64,000 bases of DNA from Siphonodentalium dalli (Eukaryota; Mollusca; Scaphopoda; Gadilida; Siphonodentaliidae), in assembly GCA_032622095.1 (NCBI GenBank), contig CP136061.1, positions 190,842,369 to 190,906,368 on the forward strand. Direction: 5' to 3'. A program made the position numbers and the translations under genes. Below the pieces are notes generated by a model that searched no databases, was not told the DNA's origin, and was given only the letters and a program-made list of their open reading frames with translations. The first letter of the stretch is position 1; each line of letters starts with the position of its first letter. Shown piece after piece: positions 9,799 to 21,353 of the stretch.

Positions 9799-11095
9799 GT
9801 AAAGTAGAGTTGAATTTTCATCCTCGTTGCGTTTTTGTGATAAAATTACCAAGACTCCAGAAATAGTGGTGCAGTTATACAATTTAAGCATATCTCACAA
9901 AGTTAACGGGATTTTAATATTCAATTTTGGCAAGTGATAGCCATCATTGAGAACTATTAATACTGGTGGTGGTCATTTGTTTTCGCAAAATATACTTGGT
10001 TGCTTCGCATGAAATGTGGTGTAACCATTTATCACATCTCCAACCATAGTAACTCTATCACACAATTCATGGAACATGACTAACTTTTTTCACACAAAAA
10101 AAAAAACAACAAAAAACAACGAGAATGAACCATTCACATGTAGTAGGCCTATCCATGTAGATGTTAGTCAGATGATGGTGGTGTATATAGTTGTGTTTGT
10201 CTAAGTTTGCTAATGTGTCTTTAGAACTTACTTGGCATCTGTGCTTGTATGTATTTTTACTGTGGTCATATATACATGTGTTATATTACCGTTGATTTAT
10301 TCAGATTGTATGTTATCTTGTTTTGTAATTTGATCGGATACATTATCACGAAATAAAATTATTTCATATACTGACTGCGTTTTGTTTTCATCACTGAACA
10401 CATTATTCACATATATATGACACTGTCGTGTACATTCCTGTTAAAATCCAGCCTGAAACTATGAGCAAAGCAATATGAAATGTTACAGACATGATTGAGA
10501 TGCCATCTATAAGATAGCTATCGAATTTGAACGCGTGTTGGTGAGAAACAAGCCACCTACAGTCCTCTTGGGTTTTTAACCATTTCATCACTATAGATGT
10601 ATGCACGTATGCACACTTTAATGTTAAATCTTTCCGAATTTTGTTGAAAAATCACGGTCTCAAGTGGCCATCTTATCTTTTTAATATCTCTGGATATATC
10701 TGAAATGTTGCAAGCGCAATGAATAAAATTAAATACAACATCTATAGGCCGGAGTTATACAGTGTGTGTGTAATTTATTTTAGATGAAAAACATGACTGT
10801 TGGAAGGAAACTTGAAACTGATTCTTTGCCTACATGTATCTATATCTAACAGAATGTTTGTTGGCTGTTAACATTGAAGTTGATTACAACACTTTGAGCC
10901 GGAGTGTCAGTGATATGTTCAAACGCAAACAGAGGCAAATGTATAATGACAAAATCGACAAATTATAATGCACGAGAAGCATGCATGGTGTTTCACAAAC
11001 ATAGAAACACTTATGTTGAGATATGTCAAAGTTAGCACATGGAAGCAGGCTTTATTATGATAAGAACGCATATTTTCTCGCGTGATATCCCACAG
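9799..11095. other. no gene recognised
   Basis: AT-rich unique-looking sequence. There is an A-rich run at about 10096-10125 and an AATAAAATTATT phrase near 10354, but neither is attached to a coding frame. I see no repeats I can match elsewhere in the window. Confidence 0.5.
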
Positions 11096-11097
11096 AC

Positions 11098-11167
11098 CCC
11101 TGGCACAATAGACCCCAACCACCCAAATACATATATGTCTTTGAGTGGTTTGGGTGTATTGTGCCAG
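11098..11167. repeat. imperfect hairpin
   Basis: CCCTGGCACAATA... on the left is mirrored by ...TATTGTGCCAGGG on the right, with CCAACCACCC / GTGGTTTGGG also pairing. The loop is a short AT stretch. The total span is about 70 bp. Confidence 0.75.
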
Positions 11168-11465
11168 GGACCTGTGTGATATCCCTCCGAAACATTGATA
11201 TTTCTCTCGGTAATTTCCTCGATGATCTCGTACACCTGCTTATCGCGCATTATCATTATTTTTCGATTTCTGAGATTGGGTGAATCAATATAGCTCCAAA
11301 AGTAATTTCCGTTAAACAATGGAAACGAAATCCAGGTTAATGGTCCGAATGTTGACAATTTTCAACGTCAATCTTGGATGAACAGGAAACACTTTGCTCG
11401 TTTATCCTTTCACATCTTTATGTTGTAGATAACGGTTGTCTGTGCGAAAACAAAAATCATCTGGA

Positions 11466-11492
11466 CCCCCCCCCCCCCCCCCCCCCCCCCCC
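11466..11492 (+). repeat. poly-C tract (27)
   Basis: The longest homopolymer of the window. It inflates a small open frame here that should not be read as a gene. Confidence 0.9.
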
Positions 11493-11589
11493 ACATACGG
11501 ACACGCTTCGCAGGCACAATTCACACGAAAACTTTCCTACTAAAGATTTCTCACTTAAATAGATTGTTGAAAAGTGTCATATTGCAGTT

Positions 11590-12351
11590 GGGGTTAGCAG
11601 TGCCGTATCCGCTATCGACTTGGGGGTTGGAACTTTGGTATATTCGGGTCCATTCTACACGATAGTGCAAACCCCATCTCGCTCGGACCCCTGGGGGCGG
11701 TCCGGTCGGCGGCGGTTAATATTGGCGTTTTTGCGTACATTCATAGCTAATTCGGCAGCAGCGTATGGGCTAATTTATTCACTTCCGCTGCAGCTAGCGA
11801 CTTGTCCGATCGCCCATGTATGCATATGGGTATTCACTTCATTATATAATGTCCATTTCCGTGGTCATGCAGTCAGGGGAGGTGCGGTCGGCGCCTTTTT
11901 GGATTTCCCGCGCGTACCTGGCGGAAACGGCCGTAAGTCAGGGGTTAACAGTGCCGTGTCCGCTCGAGCAATCGACTTGGGGATTGGAACTTTGGTACAT
12001 TCAGGTCCATTGTACACGATAGTGCAAACCCCATCTCGCTTGGACCACTGGGGGCTGTCCGGTCGTGTCCGGTCGGGTGCGGTCGGGTGCGATCAGGTGC
12101 AGTCGGGTTTTAGTAGGACCCCTACGCCCTGGTCAGAACGCCGAGCCTCTGCGCTTGTTTTGTGCATGCACAAAACAAACGCGGCGCTCTGGCGCCTATG
12201 TGCGATCACGGTGACCCTCTCCCGTCGTAGCCAGTGTTCACTGCGTCACCAATCGGTTCTTGGATACCTTAGTGCGTTTAGGTGGGCGCTGTGATAATTT
12301 TGCAGCGCAATGCAAGCGCCAACCTGATCGCAGCGGAGTGTGACAAGGGCT
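11590..12351 (-). mobile_element. inverted copy of the GC-rich TIR-family sequence
   Basis: Read on the minus strand, this block begins with the family end (CCTTGTCACACTCCGCTGCG, ending at 12351). It then runs through the subterminal segment seen at 3590-3850 and the ~350-bp tandem sub-repeat found within the 4666-5664 block. It lacks the last ~180 bp of that block. With the end at 3257 it brackets a 9.1-kb interval whose outermost sequences are inverted relative to each other. A 224-codon open frame on the plus strand follows the repeat and has no recognised product. Confidence 0.7.
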
Positions 12352-12360
12352 TTACTTTGA

Positions 12361-12729
12361 TGACGCCCTTATACATTTATGAGGCCTAGCAAACTAATTA
12401 GTATTCATGACGTGGGAAAAACTGACGTGCAGCTTAGCGTGAAATAGTTCGTTATTTCGTATAGTTATTATTTATAAGCTGGCATTGTTCAAATGGTTTA
12501 GGCTATGTATGTTTTAGAGCGAAAACACATATCCGTTTATGAATTTTTGTATCAATTGCTGTGGATTATGGACGATAAAAACGTCCCAAAATATCAATGA
12601 CGTCATTTTGGCCGGTTGACGTCCCTAGAAACCTGCGCAATTTGCATATAAAATTACGTCATGAAAGTAGTACCATACTAATAAAGCTACATTGACGTTA
12701 TTAGCAACCTTGACGTAATAGACGTGACG
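12361..12729. promoter_or_regulatory. cluster of TGACG (CRE/ATF-like) motifs
   Basis: Nine TGACG motifs lie within 370 bp: at 12361, 12408, 12423, 12598 (a full TGACGTCA palindrome), 12617, 12657 (reverse), 12693, 12711 and 12725. The palindrome matches the cAMP-response element bound by CREB/ATF bZIP proteins in animals. No adjacent coding exon was found, so a regulatory role is an inference from motif density alone. Confidence 0.35.
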
Positions 12730-12794
12730 TCTATTGTGTATACGTAGCCTTTGTGTAGGCAATAACGGCAGTGAGCAGTGATAAATAGATGATA

Positions 12795-12949
12795 TCTAGT
12801 GTTTTTTTTAGTGAATACCGTAAATTATCTCACGAGTGACCGAGACAATATTAATGTCTAGTTTTTCGCCAGTGGCTTGCCACGAGCATCAATAAACATT
12901 TGTCGCGGTCACGAATGAGATAATTATCGGTATCCGCTCAACACACTAG
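12795..12949. mobile_element. miniature TIR element (~155 bp)
   Basis: Imperfect inverted ends of about 50 bp: CTAGTG...ATACCG.AATTATCTCA...GTGACCG.GACA on the left, and its reverse complement ending CACACTAG on the right. No coding content. Confidence 0.65.
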
Positions 12950-13509
12950 ATTTTATTTTAATTTTAGCATGATAGCCGGGTCATATTTAAATCTAATACT
13001 TCATAATAGCATTATATATATACTAATGCTACCGTATACGGTACGGTACTATATATTTTGCAATTGAAAGTGTAAATTTCTATTTCATGCACTGTTGATA
13101 TTATTATCTGTTAGCAATTTCTGCTATAATCTATTGTTGAGCGTAAAATAAATGTATATACAATACGAGAGACCAGACTCACAAGTCCCAAATTTGAAAT
13201 TTATGACTGGAAACTAGGTTGAGATTGTGCTGAAAGACGATTTATTTGAACAAATACTTCTCCCGATGTAAAACCAGATCGTTGTGTTCACTGTAGTGCT
13301 CGTTCTCTGTTAAAATCTGTGTTCTTGGAGCTGTCCGTGACATCAGATAGATTATTGACGGACATCGTAATGTATGGCTTTCTTGAAACATTACTATAGT
13401 ATATTTCCCCTGTGTAAAATAAGGCAACGTGCATGGGGTCGCTCATAAATTTGAGAATCTCCTGATTAGTTAGAACTGTCCAACCGCCGAAAAGTATGCA
13501 CTACTATTT

Positions 13510-13953
13510 TTGTTATAGTGCCTTGATATACGGTTTTAATAACAATCTATGCCATAAAATATGATTAAATTACTATAATCCATCACCATTTGGAACGTCT
13601 CAGAGGGTGCATGCCCATATAGAGTAATAGAAATAGCTGAAATCATAAAATCGTTTCTCCCGTTATGGCTCCCAGAATGCAAAAGAGTTCAAACTGTAGT
13701 TTATTTTCAATGGAAGGGGAATAACTATATATCTAAATATTATTTAGTTATTCCCCTTCCATTGAAAATAATCGACTTTGTGCAGAAACTTTAGCACAGA
13801 ACAGACGTCGATGTCTCAACAAAAAACAACATGTTCACAGTTTATTATATCGAAAATACAATGTTTTGAAGCTTCTTATTTCAAATGGTATATAATATGG
13901 CATATTTTATATAATGTGATCTGGGGGTTCGAAAATTAAGAGGGCCTTTAATA
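13510..13953 (+). mobile_element. miniature element, family A copy 1
   Basis: One of six copies in the window. Shared landmarks in order: TAGTGCCTTGATATACGG, ATCACCATTTGG, CCCAGAATGCAA, TTCAATGGAAGGGGAATAAC, AACATGTTCACAGTTTATTA, and the end GTTCGAAAATTAAGAGGGCC. This copy has a perfect 27-bp hairpin at 13701-13727 / 13745-13771. The left terminal repeat seen in other copies is missing here. Confidence 0.8.
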
Positions 13954-15338
13954 TCTCTTATATAGTCAATAAAATCATTCCAAAAGGAGGTATATTTAGT
14001 AGTGGCCAGTTTGCACAGGTAAAACAGGATACTTAATGATCATTTTGAAATACAATTCTAACATCGTGTGGCACGTGTTACTCATATTGAATACCAATGG
14101 CTATATAACGTGCATTGGTCGAACGATTCATAATATCGAAAAGGAAACGGATATATTGTTCTTCGACGTCAAAGAATTCCTTGTTGATTTTTCTCCTCCA
14201 TGTGGTAAGAATGAAGAGCGTTTGTCCTAATTATATGCGGCAAATCTGACTTCGTTATATGAGAAATCCGAGATTCACAATGCAAACAAACTACGGGCTC
14301 ACAACATCACAGACATAAAACTGAAAGTAATACTTTAAAAAACATTCGTTTTGTACAAATTAGTACATCATAGTACTCAAAGGTGAAGAGAGTTGTTTGT
14401 TGTCGAGATGGGGAATATTTTTTCAGAAATTAACCATTATATTCTTGATGCTGGAGGAGCACTCCGTTTCAGATACTAAATGAAGAAGCATGTCGATATC
14501 ATCATGTTCATTTCATTCATAAAATATCATCATATTGATTTCAACGAAACTCGGCGAACAACGTCATTATGTAGCTTTCCCAACCTTTTCTGCTTTGTTC
14601 ATAATTATGTGTTCCATGTCGATTCAAGAAAATAGAAAGGCATATGAGTTATCAGATGCATGTATTTACTATGTAGTACATGTAATATCATAATAAGGCA
14701 AGGCCCATAGAACGACCCGGCATGATAATAAAGGGAATTAAGGGCCACGTGATGGATCGCCAGAACAGGTCAGAACATCAAAACGTTCCCATGTTGTGTA
14801 CTGGTGGAATATAATCTCTACGGGTATATCTACACGGAGTAGAGTTTCATGTCATGGTCCGGCGGTCTATAATTGTCCATGGCAATATATTATCGTTACA
14901 CATGGCATTATCTTCAGTAAGTCATGACCTTCTGTCTAGGTAAATTCCGTAAATGTGCAGGCATGCATGCACGCCAGATTAATGATTAGTAACGATATAA
15001 CAAACGCCCCAAACGTACCGCTATTGCACAATGCCATCACTGTGTTTGATCAAATTATTTATTCACCCCTCGTTTGAACCCGATACATATAGTTTTGGGT
15101 CAGCATTTTATGTATGCAAGTTCATGAAGTTATTGTATTTATAAGAAATTCTAACGCATACAATCTAATGTGTCAGTAAACTTACTGAAAAGGAAATATA
15201 TATCTTCTGACAACTTTTTTCATTTCCTTTGTATACATATATATATATTTTGAAATTCTATTCTAATGGGTTCACAATCAACAACCAGTTATCAAATTTC
15301 CATGTACCTGCATTGCTGACTGAGATAAAACATAATGT
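13954..15338. other. no gene recognised
   Basis: AT-rich sequence with no recognisable protein, RNA gene or repeat match in the window. Confidence 0.5.
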
Positions 15339-15795
15339 AAAGGTACTCAATCCGATCAGACGGTCCGCATATCATCAAGATACAAAAACAACAAAACATT
15401 TCTTAAAAATTCGCTTTAGTTATTTTAATCGATTAATTGCAACAAAATAATGCTAACCACTATCAACTATTGTACCAAATTTCCCAAAACGTGTTATTTA
15501 TCAACATTTTGTTCAACGAAATATGGCCGTAGTATCACTTGAGTATCACGAAATTTGGCCGTATATAGTACCACTTGATTTTAGAGTTATCCATCTTCAT
15601 CCGCAATTTTGTCCGAGACCGTCCGTTTGACGACGTTTTTCTGGGCCACAAATAATTGCACATCTCGAGAAATAACAAACTTCAAAAAATCTATCTGAGC
15701 TTTGATGAGTGGGTTCCTCAACTCGAATCAAATAATTTTTTGCCCACCCGAAGCCAAATAAATAGTAATTTAGGAGCGTTAAATCGGATAATGCT
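15339..15795 (+). mobile_element. miniature TIR element, family B copy 1
   Basis: Begins with AAAGGTACTCAATCCGATCA and ends with a decayed inverted form (GGAGCGTTAAATCGGAT). The interior has CGAATCAAATAATTTTTTGC and GCCAAATAAATAGTAATTTA, phrases shared with copies at 18.3, 34.5 and 54.6 kb. It is non-coding. Confidence 0.7.
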
Positions 15796-15869
15796 TCATT
15801 AATGCATCATTAATGGAAGTCTTTTTGTTTGGTCTCGGACCATTCCGCATGATCATTCACATGATGTAT

Positions 15870-16030
15870 ACACAAGTTGACGATTTGGTCCCCGACTATC
15901 ACAATTTGGTCAAACTCACGATCTACACTTTTTTTTAAAATTTGGTCGGGGATCAGATAATAGTCCCCGACCAATTGCATTAACGTGATGATATTTAGGT
16001 CCCCGACTATTTTTTTTTTGGTCCCCAGAC
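15870..16030. repeat. short repeats of GGTCCCCGACTA
   Basis: The phrase (T)TTGGTCCCCGACTA or its complement AGTCCCCGACCAA appears four or five times in both orientations within 160 bp. The order is irregular, so this looks like collapsed palindromic debris. Confidence 0.55.
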
Positions 16031-17570
16031 AGCAAATACAAAACATGGTTGAAATGCGGACTATGTTCTGCATCATGATTTGAAGGCATGGATGAGAAAG
16101 TGCATTCTCGTCAAATCTAAACACAATGGTGATCAAACAGAGTTACTGTCATTTTATACCACCCGGTGAAAGGCCTACACAAATACCAGTGATTCCCATT
16201 TGTCATATAAGTGTTGAACAAGCAGTCGAGATTTACACTAAACGCTATATAAGTCCTGGTATATTGTCATATAGTATTCTCTTTCAAGAGTTACGACTCT
16301 TGAGATCGGTTTTTATGTGGCGCCCAACACACATTTATGTCTGTGTACATTTGTTTCTTGTTTCCTGGTGGTCTGACTATATAGCTTCGCACCCTCAAGT
16401 GGACGGTTGTCATTCGGTGGAATTGAAGACTGGAAACATGACAAAGTGTCTCTTGCATGTGAGTGCAATATACCCTTATACTTAGTAGCTGAATGTGTGC
16501 GATTCATTGACATTCTGGTGGTTTGGTATCTACGGTATCTTCGACAATGTGTGATTCCGATATTCATTTTTGGTCATGCTATATATCATCTTTTTTTGAA
16601 AACTTAAAGAGATTCGTGTTAATTGTATTGAAGATCTATTCAGAGTTTCGGGCCATTGTTTTGTTTTATTTTACTTCATATTTAGATCATATTGTATGAA
16701 ATAACTAAATTTGCAAAGAGAAATGTTACATGAAAGACACTTTCTTTGTTTTATATTGAATTTTCTATCAAATTATTTCATATAGATCTTATGTTATAGA
16801 CAGACAGCAATATCTATTGTGTCATTTTTTCAATAATTAAATGACATTCTTTGTATTTTTGTCACATTTTTTTCAGCAAACTAAGCAAACTTTTTCTTTA
16901 CTAAATACTCATTGACGAGTAGTTGCCTTAGCAAATGCATAAATTCTGTTCAGATAATAAGTTAAACTAACGACCTTATTATCGGAAAAATCCCCATGCA
17001 CCAATGGATATGAATCATTCTGCTCTTGTATTATCTGTTTTTCTGTCTGTCGTCTGCTTTTACCTTGAACAGCCATCTAAAAGAATAATACACCATTCCA
17101 ATGTACACTTTTGTAGTTGAATGGAAGAATCCATTCGGTATATAAAGGGTTAAATTAGACTTTGAATCTTGTTGTACATGGAGGTCTGAATACATTTTTA
17201 ATTGTTATCAGGCTTATTATCACTTTTTTTTTATGAAAATTAATAATAATCGATCTATATTCGTCTGAAAAGATACTCTTTTTCGATATTAAATTATTGC
17301 AGATAGTCATAGAGAAAATTTGACATTTTCATATAGTTTTAGAGTTTCTAGTCATATTGTACCACCGATTTTTCCAATCTGCATGTGAATGCCGTGGATT
17401 TGAGACGAAAAATAGTTTTAAAACTGCAAACATTGAGGGATAAATGAAAGACAAAAAAATATTACAAATTATAATCTGGCTTTGACTAATTCGTACCTTC
17501 ATATTACGCATACATTATAATTTATGTTGGATAACATCAGTTATATGAAGATATGACTTTACATCGGTGG
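16031..17570. other. no gene recognised
   Basis: AT-rich sequence. Overlapping open frames of up to 119 codons at 16.1-16.6 kb run on both strands without any recognisable motif. The fragment GTTCAGATAATAAGTT near 16.95 kb also occurs in the repeat pair at 51.2 and 54.3 kb. Confidence 0.45.
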
Positions 17571-17574
17571 TTTC

Positions 17575-17790
17575 CTACCGAATCCGCCAATATCGACGAT
17601 GGTCACCCCATCGGACGGGACTTCCACGGTATGGGCTCGCAGCCTGAGGAGGACGAGTTGTCCTGACTGACTGACGGACTTCCGCTTCTAGCGGGGACTG
17701 ACCCCGACGGGCACTTTGACCATCTCGTAAGGGTGGGTCACCTCTTTTGTGGGTGCTCAGCCGATAAGAGTGGAAGGGGTTACCTATCGA
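17575..17790. other. GC-rich island of unknown origin
   Basis: About 215 bp much richer in G and C than its surroundings. One minus-strand frame stays open for about 50 codons (arginine- and serine-rich), but I recognise no domain. It could be a fragment of a mobile element or an exon piece. Confidence 0.3.
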
Positions 17791-18259
17791 TTTTCAAGAC
17801 CCAAGCGCGCGCGTTTTGCACAAATCCAAATGCAAGAAAGTTTTCACCAAAGAATTTTTCTGGAATAACAGCGAATACTCTCGAATTTTACTTGCATGTA
17901 ATTATATATCTACATTGTTAGGTCTTTCCAAATCATCAATACTTGGAACTACATCTTGTTAAATGATCCTGCCAATTTGCTATGATGCTGGTTGGTTCTG
18001 CTGAATTGCTACCACGTTGGTGTGGCAAAGTGATGCGGTTAAGAACGTGATACAGTTTTGTTTTCGAAAGTTGTCATTTTCACGGCCTTTGGTTAATCTT
18101 AATGAATGGATGCAAAGCGATTTGTGGATCCACATTACAAAAATATATATTGGACAATATTTTAATAATGGCACTTTTGTTGTTGCAAATTGACCATAAT
18201 CAAGATGGCTAATCGGCCTGTCGTTTCCAAATGCCAGAGCATTGATTAAAATGTTTTTA

Positions 18260-18660
18260 AACGTATACACAATCCGATGGTCCCCGTATCATCAAGATTC
18301 AAACAACACCAACACCAACAACAACACCAACAATAACAACAACAACAACAACAACAACAACGTTTCTACCAAAGAACCTTTAGTTATCAGAATCGATTAA
18401 TAACCAAAAGAAAAAACAATGCTAGCCACTGTCAACTCTAATTTTCCAAAGCGTGTTATATATCAACAGTTTGTTCAACGCAATTTGGCATCGAGAGCAT
18501 GTCGGTCAGCTCGTCTAATATTTGCTAGGCCGCCAAATATTCCAGGCGGTGAAAAATAATATATTTAAAAAAATGATATCGGACTCGAATCAAATAAATT
18601 TTACCCCCGAAGCCAAAGAAATAGTAATTTAGGAGCATTGAATCGGATTATGTATCTTTA
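18260..18660 (+). mobile_element. miniature element, family B copy 2, with (CAA)n
   Basis: Starts near AATCCGATGGTCCCCGTATC and ends with AGGAGCATTGAATCGGATTA, the same landmarks as the copy at 15.3 kb. A (CAA)n microsatellite at 18300-18361 has expanded in the position where copy 1 has ACAAAAACAACAAAAC. Confidence 0.65.
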
Positions 18661-18674
18661 AATATATGTGTGAC

Positions 18675-18744
18675 GAATATCTCATACAGAATATCTCATA
18701 CAGAATATCTCATACAGAATATTTCATACAGAATATCTCATACA
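18675..18744 (+). repeat. 14-bp minisatellite, five units
   Basis: Five head-to-tail copies of GAATATCTCATACA. The fourth has a C-to-T change. Confidence 0.95.
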
Positions 18745-19051
18745 GATACTGGTTTTTTCTAAAATTACTCTGAGTAGCCAAACACTGCGAAGGGGACAAC
18801 TTTAGAAGCAATAACGGTACATTTTGCCAGCATCAAAAGAATTAAGTAGGACGACATAATCAGGGGTGGAAATTATGCGCAGGTATTATTACTTCACAAT
18901 AATCTCAAGTATTCGGGGTTAGCATGCTTATACACCCTAACCATTCGGGGTTTATGCTCAATAAATACAGAACCCTTATACGAAATACAATGTAACCTGT
19001 TTGCCGACCAGAGAGGTATATAGTTATGCATGTTACTCGACTTGTAAATCC

Positions 19052-19384
19052 TTTATTAGCGCGCGCCGCGTGTATAGTGTTCTCCAAATTCTTGATTGCT
19101 GTGGCCCGCTAGGTATTTTATTTATAGATAATGGGGTTTTCCGGTTTAAAAGTCGAACTGCGCGACCAGGAGGCCGAGTCCGGTAAAAGGTGTATTGGGA
19201 ATTTCAATTTCGTTTGTTGTCCTTTACATTATTATGTCAATAATGTTGGTTTTTGGTTTGTGACAAGCTATGTCAATTACCAATTACCAATAAAAGAAAT
19301 TAAAAAGATAATTTGTAAGTCCTATATTTCAACTTTTATAGATAAGTTTCGTTCTGCAGCCCACTGATGGTTGTGGTCGGAGAT
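19052..19384 (+). repeat. left arm of a ~333-bp inverted repeat
   Basis: From TTTATTAGCGCGCGCCGCGT to the phrase GATGGTTGTGGT this arm matches the reverse complement of 20143-20477 along its whole length, with scattered mismatches. It contains TTTATTTATAGATA and CGCGACCAGGAG landmarks. It ends exactly where LINE-type reverse-transcriptase similarity begins. Confidence 0.85.
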
Positions 19385-19990
19385 TTTGCTTCTCTAAAAC
19401 AAAAAGTGCTGTCGTCGTATTCAACGAGACTCGGTCTCAACATATCAAGAATAAGAGAACTTGGTCTATCGGCCTCAGTGATATAACTGAGACAACTGAA
19501 TGTCGCCACCTTGGAATAACTCAGCATAAGTTCAACCATAACCACACACGTGCGACTGAAATGGCAGATACGATGCGGAAAGCATATATACTTTACAGTT
19601 GCCGGTAGAAAAGCTTTGGAATTGTGCACGCCTCTGTCGATGTCAAAACTGGTCCTCACAGTTGCTATTCCAAAAGCACTATACGGTGGCGAACTACTAT
19701 ACTCGCCAAGTAAAGATACTTCATATATACTGGAAAAATCTCTCCGTACGTGCGTGAAACACATCCAGAGTCTAACAGCGAGAGTCAGTACAAACCTGTC
19801 ACTCACATTACTTGGAATCCAACCCGTCAAACAACAGATCCATCTGAAGAAACTTGCTTTCTTAGGAGATCTTATCCGTTTGCCAGAGTCACACGAAACA
19901 CCACTGATAATATTCGTTTTCACAGTTTACCAGCAAAGACTATTCAATACCAACACAACAGGTTTCGCGGCAGATATAACAAGAAAACCA
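19376..19990 (+). pseudogene. LINE copy 2, reverse transcriptase C-terminal half
   Basis: The similarity to LINE copy 1 starts just after motif C, at an S.TKS.VVVFNE phrase. It proceeds through TECRHLGI, an ALYGGELLYSPS-like phrase in a shifted frame, SLRTCVKHIQSLTARVST and LLGIQPVKQQIHLKKLAFLG, to TTGF. At least two frame changes are needed. The endonuclease, the fingers/palm and both catalytic motifs are missing, replaced upstream by the left inverted-repeat arm. It is dead and represents the same family as copies 1 and 3, but is more diverged than copy 1. Confidence 0.8.
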
Positions 19991-20142
19991 TAGTCAGAAA
20001 TGGTAACGCGCTCAAGATCATATATTATATATACCCATGCTTGTAATTATAGAATATAATTTTTTTTTTTTTCGCGAATGACCAACTCAGAATTCCATTA
20101 AAATAACAATAACAACCAGCACCTAATTAACGAACCGGCGGT

Positions 20143-20477
20143 CGACTCGGCCGTCTCCCACCACAACCATCAGTGGGCTGCAGAACGAAACATATCTATA
20201 AAAGTTGAAATATAAGACTTACAAATTATCTTTTAAATTTCTTTTATTGGTAATTGACATTGCTTGTCACAAACCAAAAATCAACATTATTGACTTAATA
20301 ATGTAAAGGACAATAAACGAAATTGAAATTCCCAACTACACCTTTTACCGGACTCGGTCTCCTGGTCGCGCAGTTCGATTTTTAAACCGGAAAAACCCAT
20401 TATCTATAAATAAAATGCCCATCGGACCACAGCTTTCAACAATTTGCAGAACAGTATACACGCGGCGCGCGCTAATA
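20143..20477 (-). repeat. right arm of the ~333-bp inverted repeat
   Basis: Mirror copy of 19052-19384. It splits LINE copy 2: reverse-transcriptase similarity halts about 150 bp before this arm and resumes at its outer edge (ALINILQLYG). The octamer CTAATAAA at the outer boundary is shared by arm and LINE, and TAATAAA flanks the other arm. Confidence 0.85.
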
Positions 20478-21101
20478 AACATCCTTCAGCTTTACGGGCT
20501 TGATAATTACCTAAACGTCTTCCTCAACGAAGGAATCTTCCCATCGAAGAACTACTGGAAGCGCATCATCAACACATATGTGCGATTTAATTACAATAAT
20601 CAGTGGTTACTGTCAAACTCTGGTGATTTCCAATGGTATACACACAAACACAGAGACCCGTTATCGACTTGGAGTATTTGGAAACTTCTAGCCGGGAACC
20701 CGAGTCATTCTCAAGAACTGAAGAACCTAGCTTTGTTACTGAATAGAACTACATATAAGAATAATTCATCATGTGCAGCCTGCAAACACCACTACGACAA
20801 TCAGTTAGTTCACATACTTTTCTCGTGTAATTCAGCCGAAATTCTACAACTGAGGTATATTTTCTGGTGCGAACTAATTGATCGTCTCGGCATAGAAAAT
20901 TTCGTATATCTTGACTCCCTTCATCACGATCAACTACAGGAGTTCTTATTAGGTGGAATTGACTTGTTATTGCCCACTCAGTCTGTGCAATATAATTGGG
21001 GCCGCATAATCATATTCACGGCAAAATTTCTACACACAGCATGCGTGGTGGTACGATTGTCAGAAGTAAGAGGAAATACACACCAGATCATATCCGTGTG
21101 A
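20460..21101 (+). pseudogene. LINE copy 2, C-terminal part with zinc knuckle
   Basis: Continues the polyprotein interrupted by the inverted-repeat arm. LINILQLYGLDNYLNVFLNE corresponds to the phrase ending LLNYLNDYLD in copy 1. LLNRTTYKNNSSCAACKHHY with a downstream H...C corresponds to LLNRTTYANNLVCHLC, so the knuckle cysteines and histidine are kept. The frame from 20415 is open for 228 codons, but the first ~15 residues come from the inverted repeat. A 3' tail with TTGGAGGTCAATAAA lies near 21.3 kb, matching the end of copy 1. Confidence 0.85.
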
Positions 21102-21353
21102 CACGGTCAACATAATATACTGATATGTGCGGGTGAAAATTCGGACGTGACATTCTTTTGACTCTCTAAATGTGTATAAATATTATGTATATTCACAATG
21201 CACTCTATATATATGGTCATTATTTAACCTGTGTGCACATACATGCATGCTTTGTTTTACACAACAAACTAAACGTATGCTCTTCATGTTGGAGGTCAAT
21301 AAATCATATATATTGTATGACTTATATGTTCGATTAATGCACCCTAAAAACTG

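Noticed and set aside
10345-10365. Polyadenylation signal of a host gene
   Set aside because: An AATAAA-like word in AT-rich DNA with no upstream coding frame.
11620-12294. 224-codon open frame on the plus strand
   Set aside because: It is an antisense reading of the TIR-family repeat, with internal repetition matching the DNA sub-repeats and no recognisable domain.
16126-16607. Possible small gene (119-codon frame)
   Set aside because: Overlapping frames exist on the other strand and in another phase. There is no motif, splice or repeat support.
18675-18744. CRISPR-like array
   Set aside because: The units are contiguous 14-bp repeats without spacers, in animal DNA.
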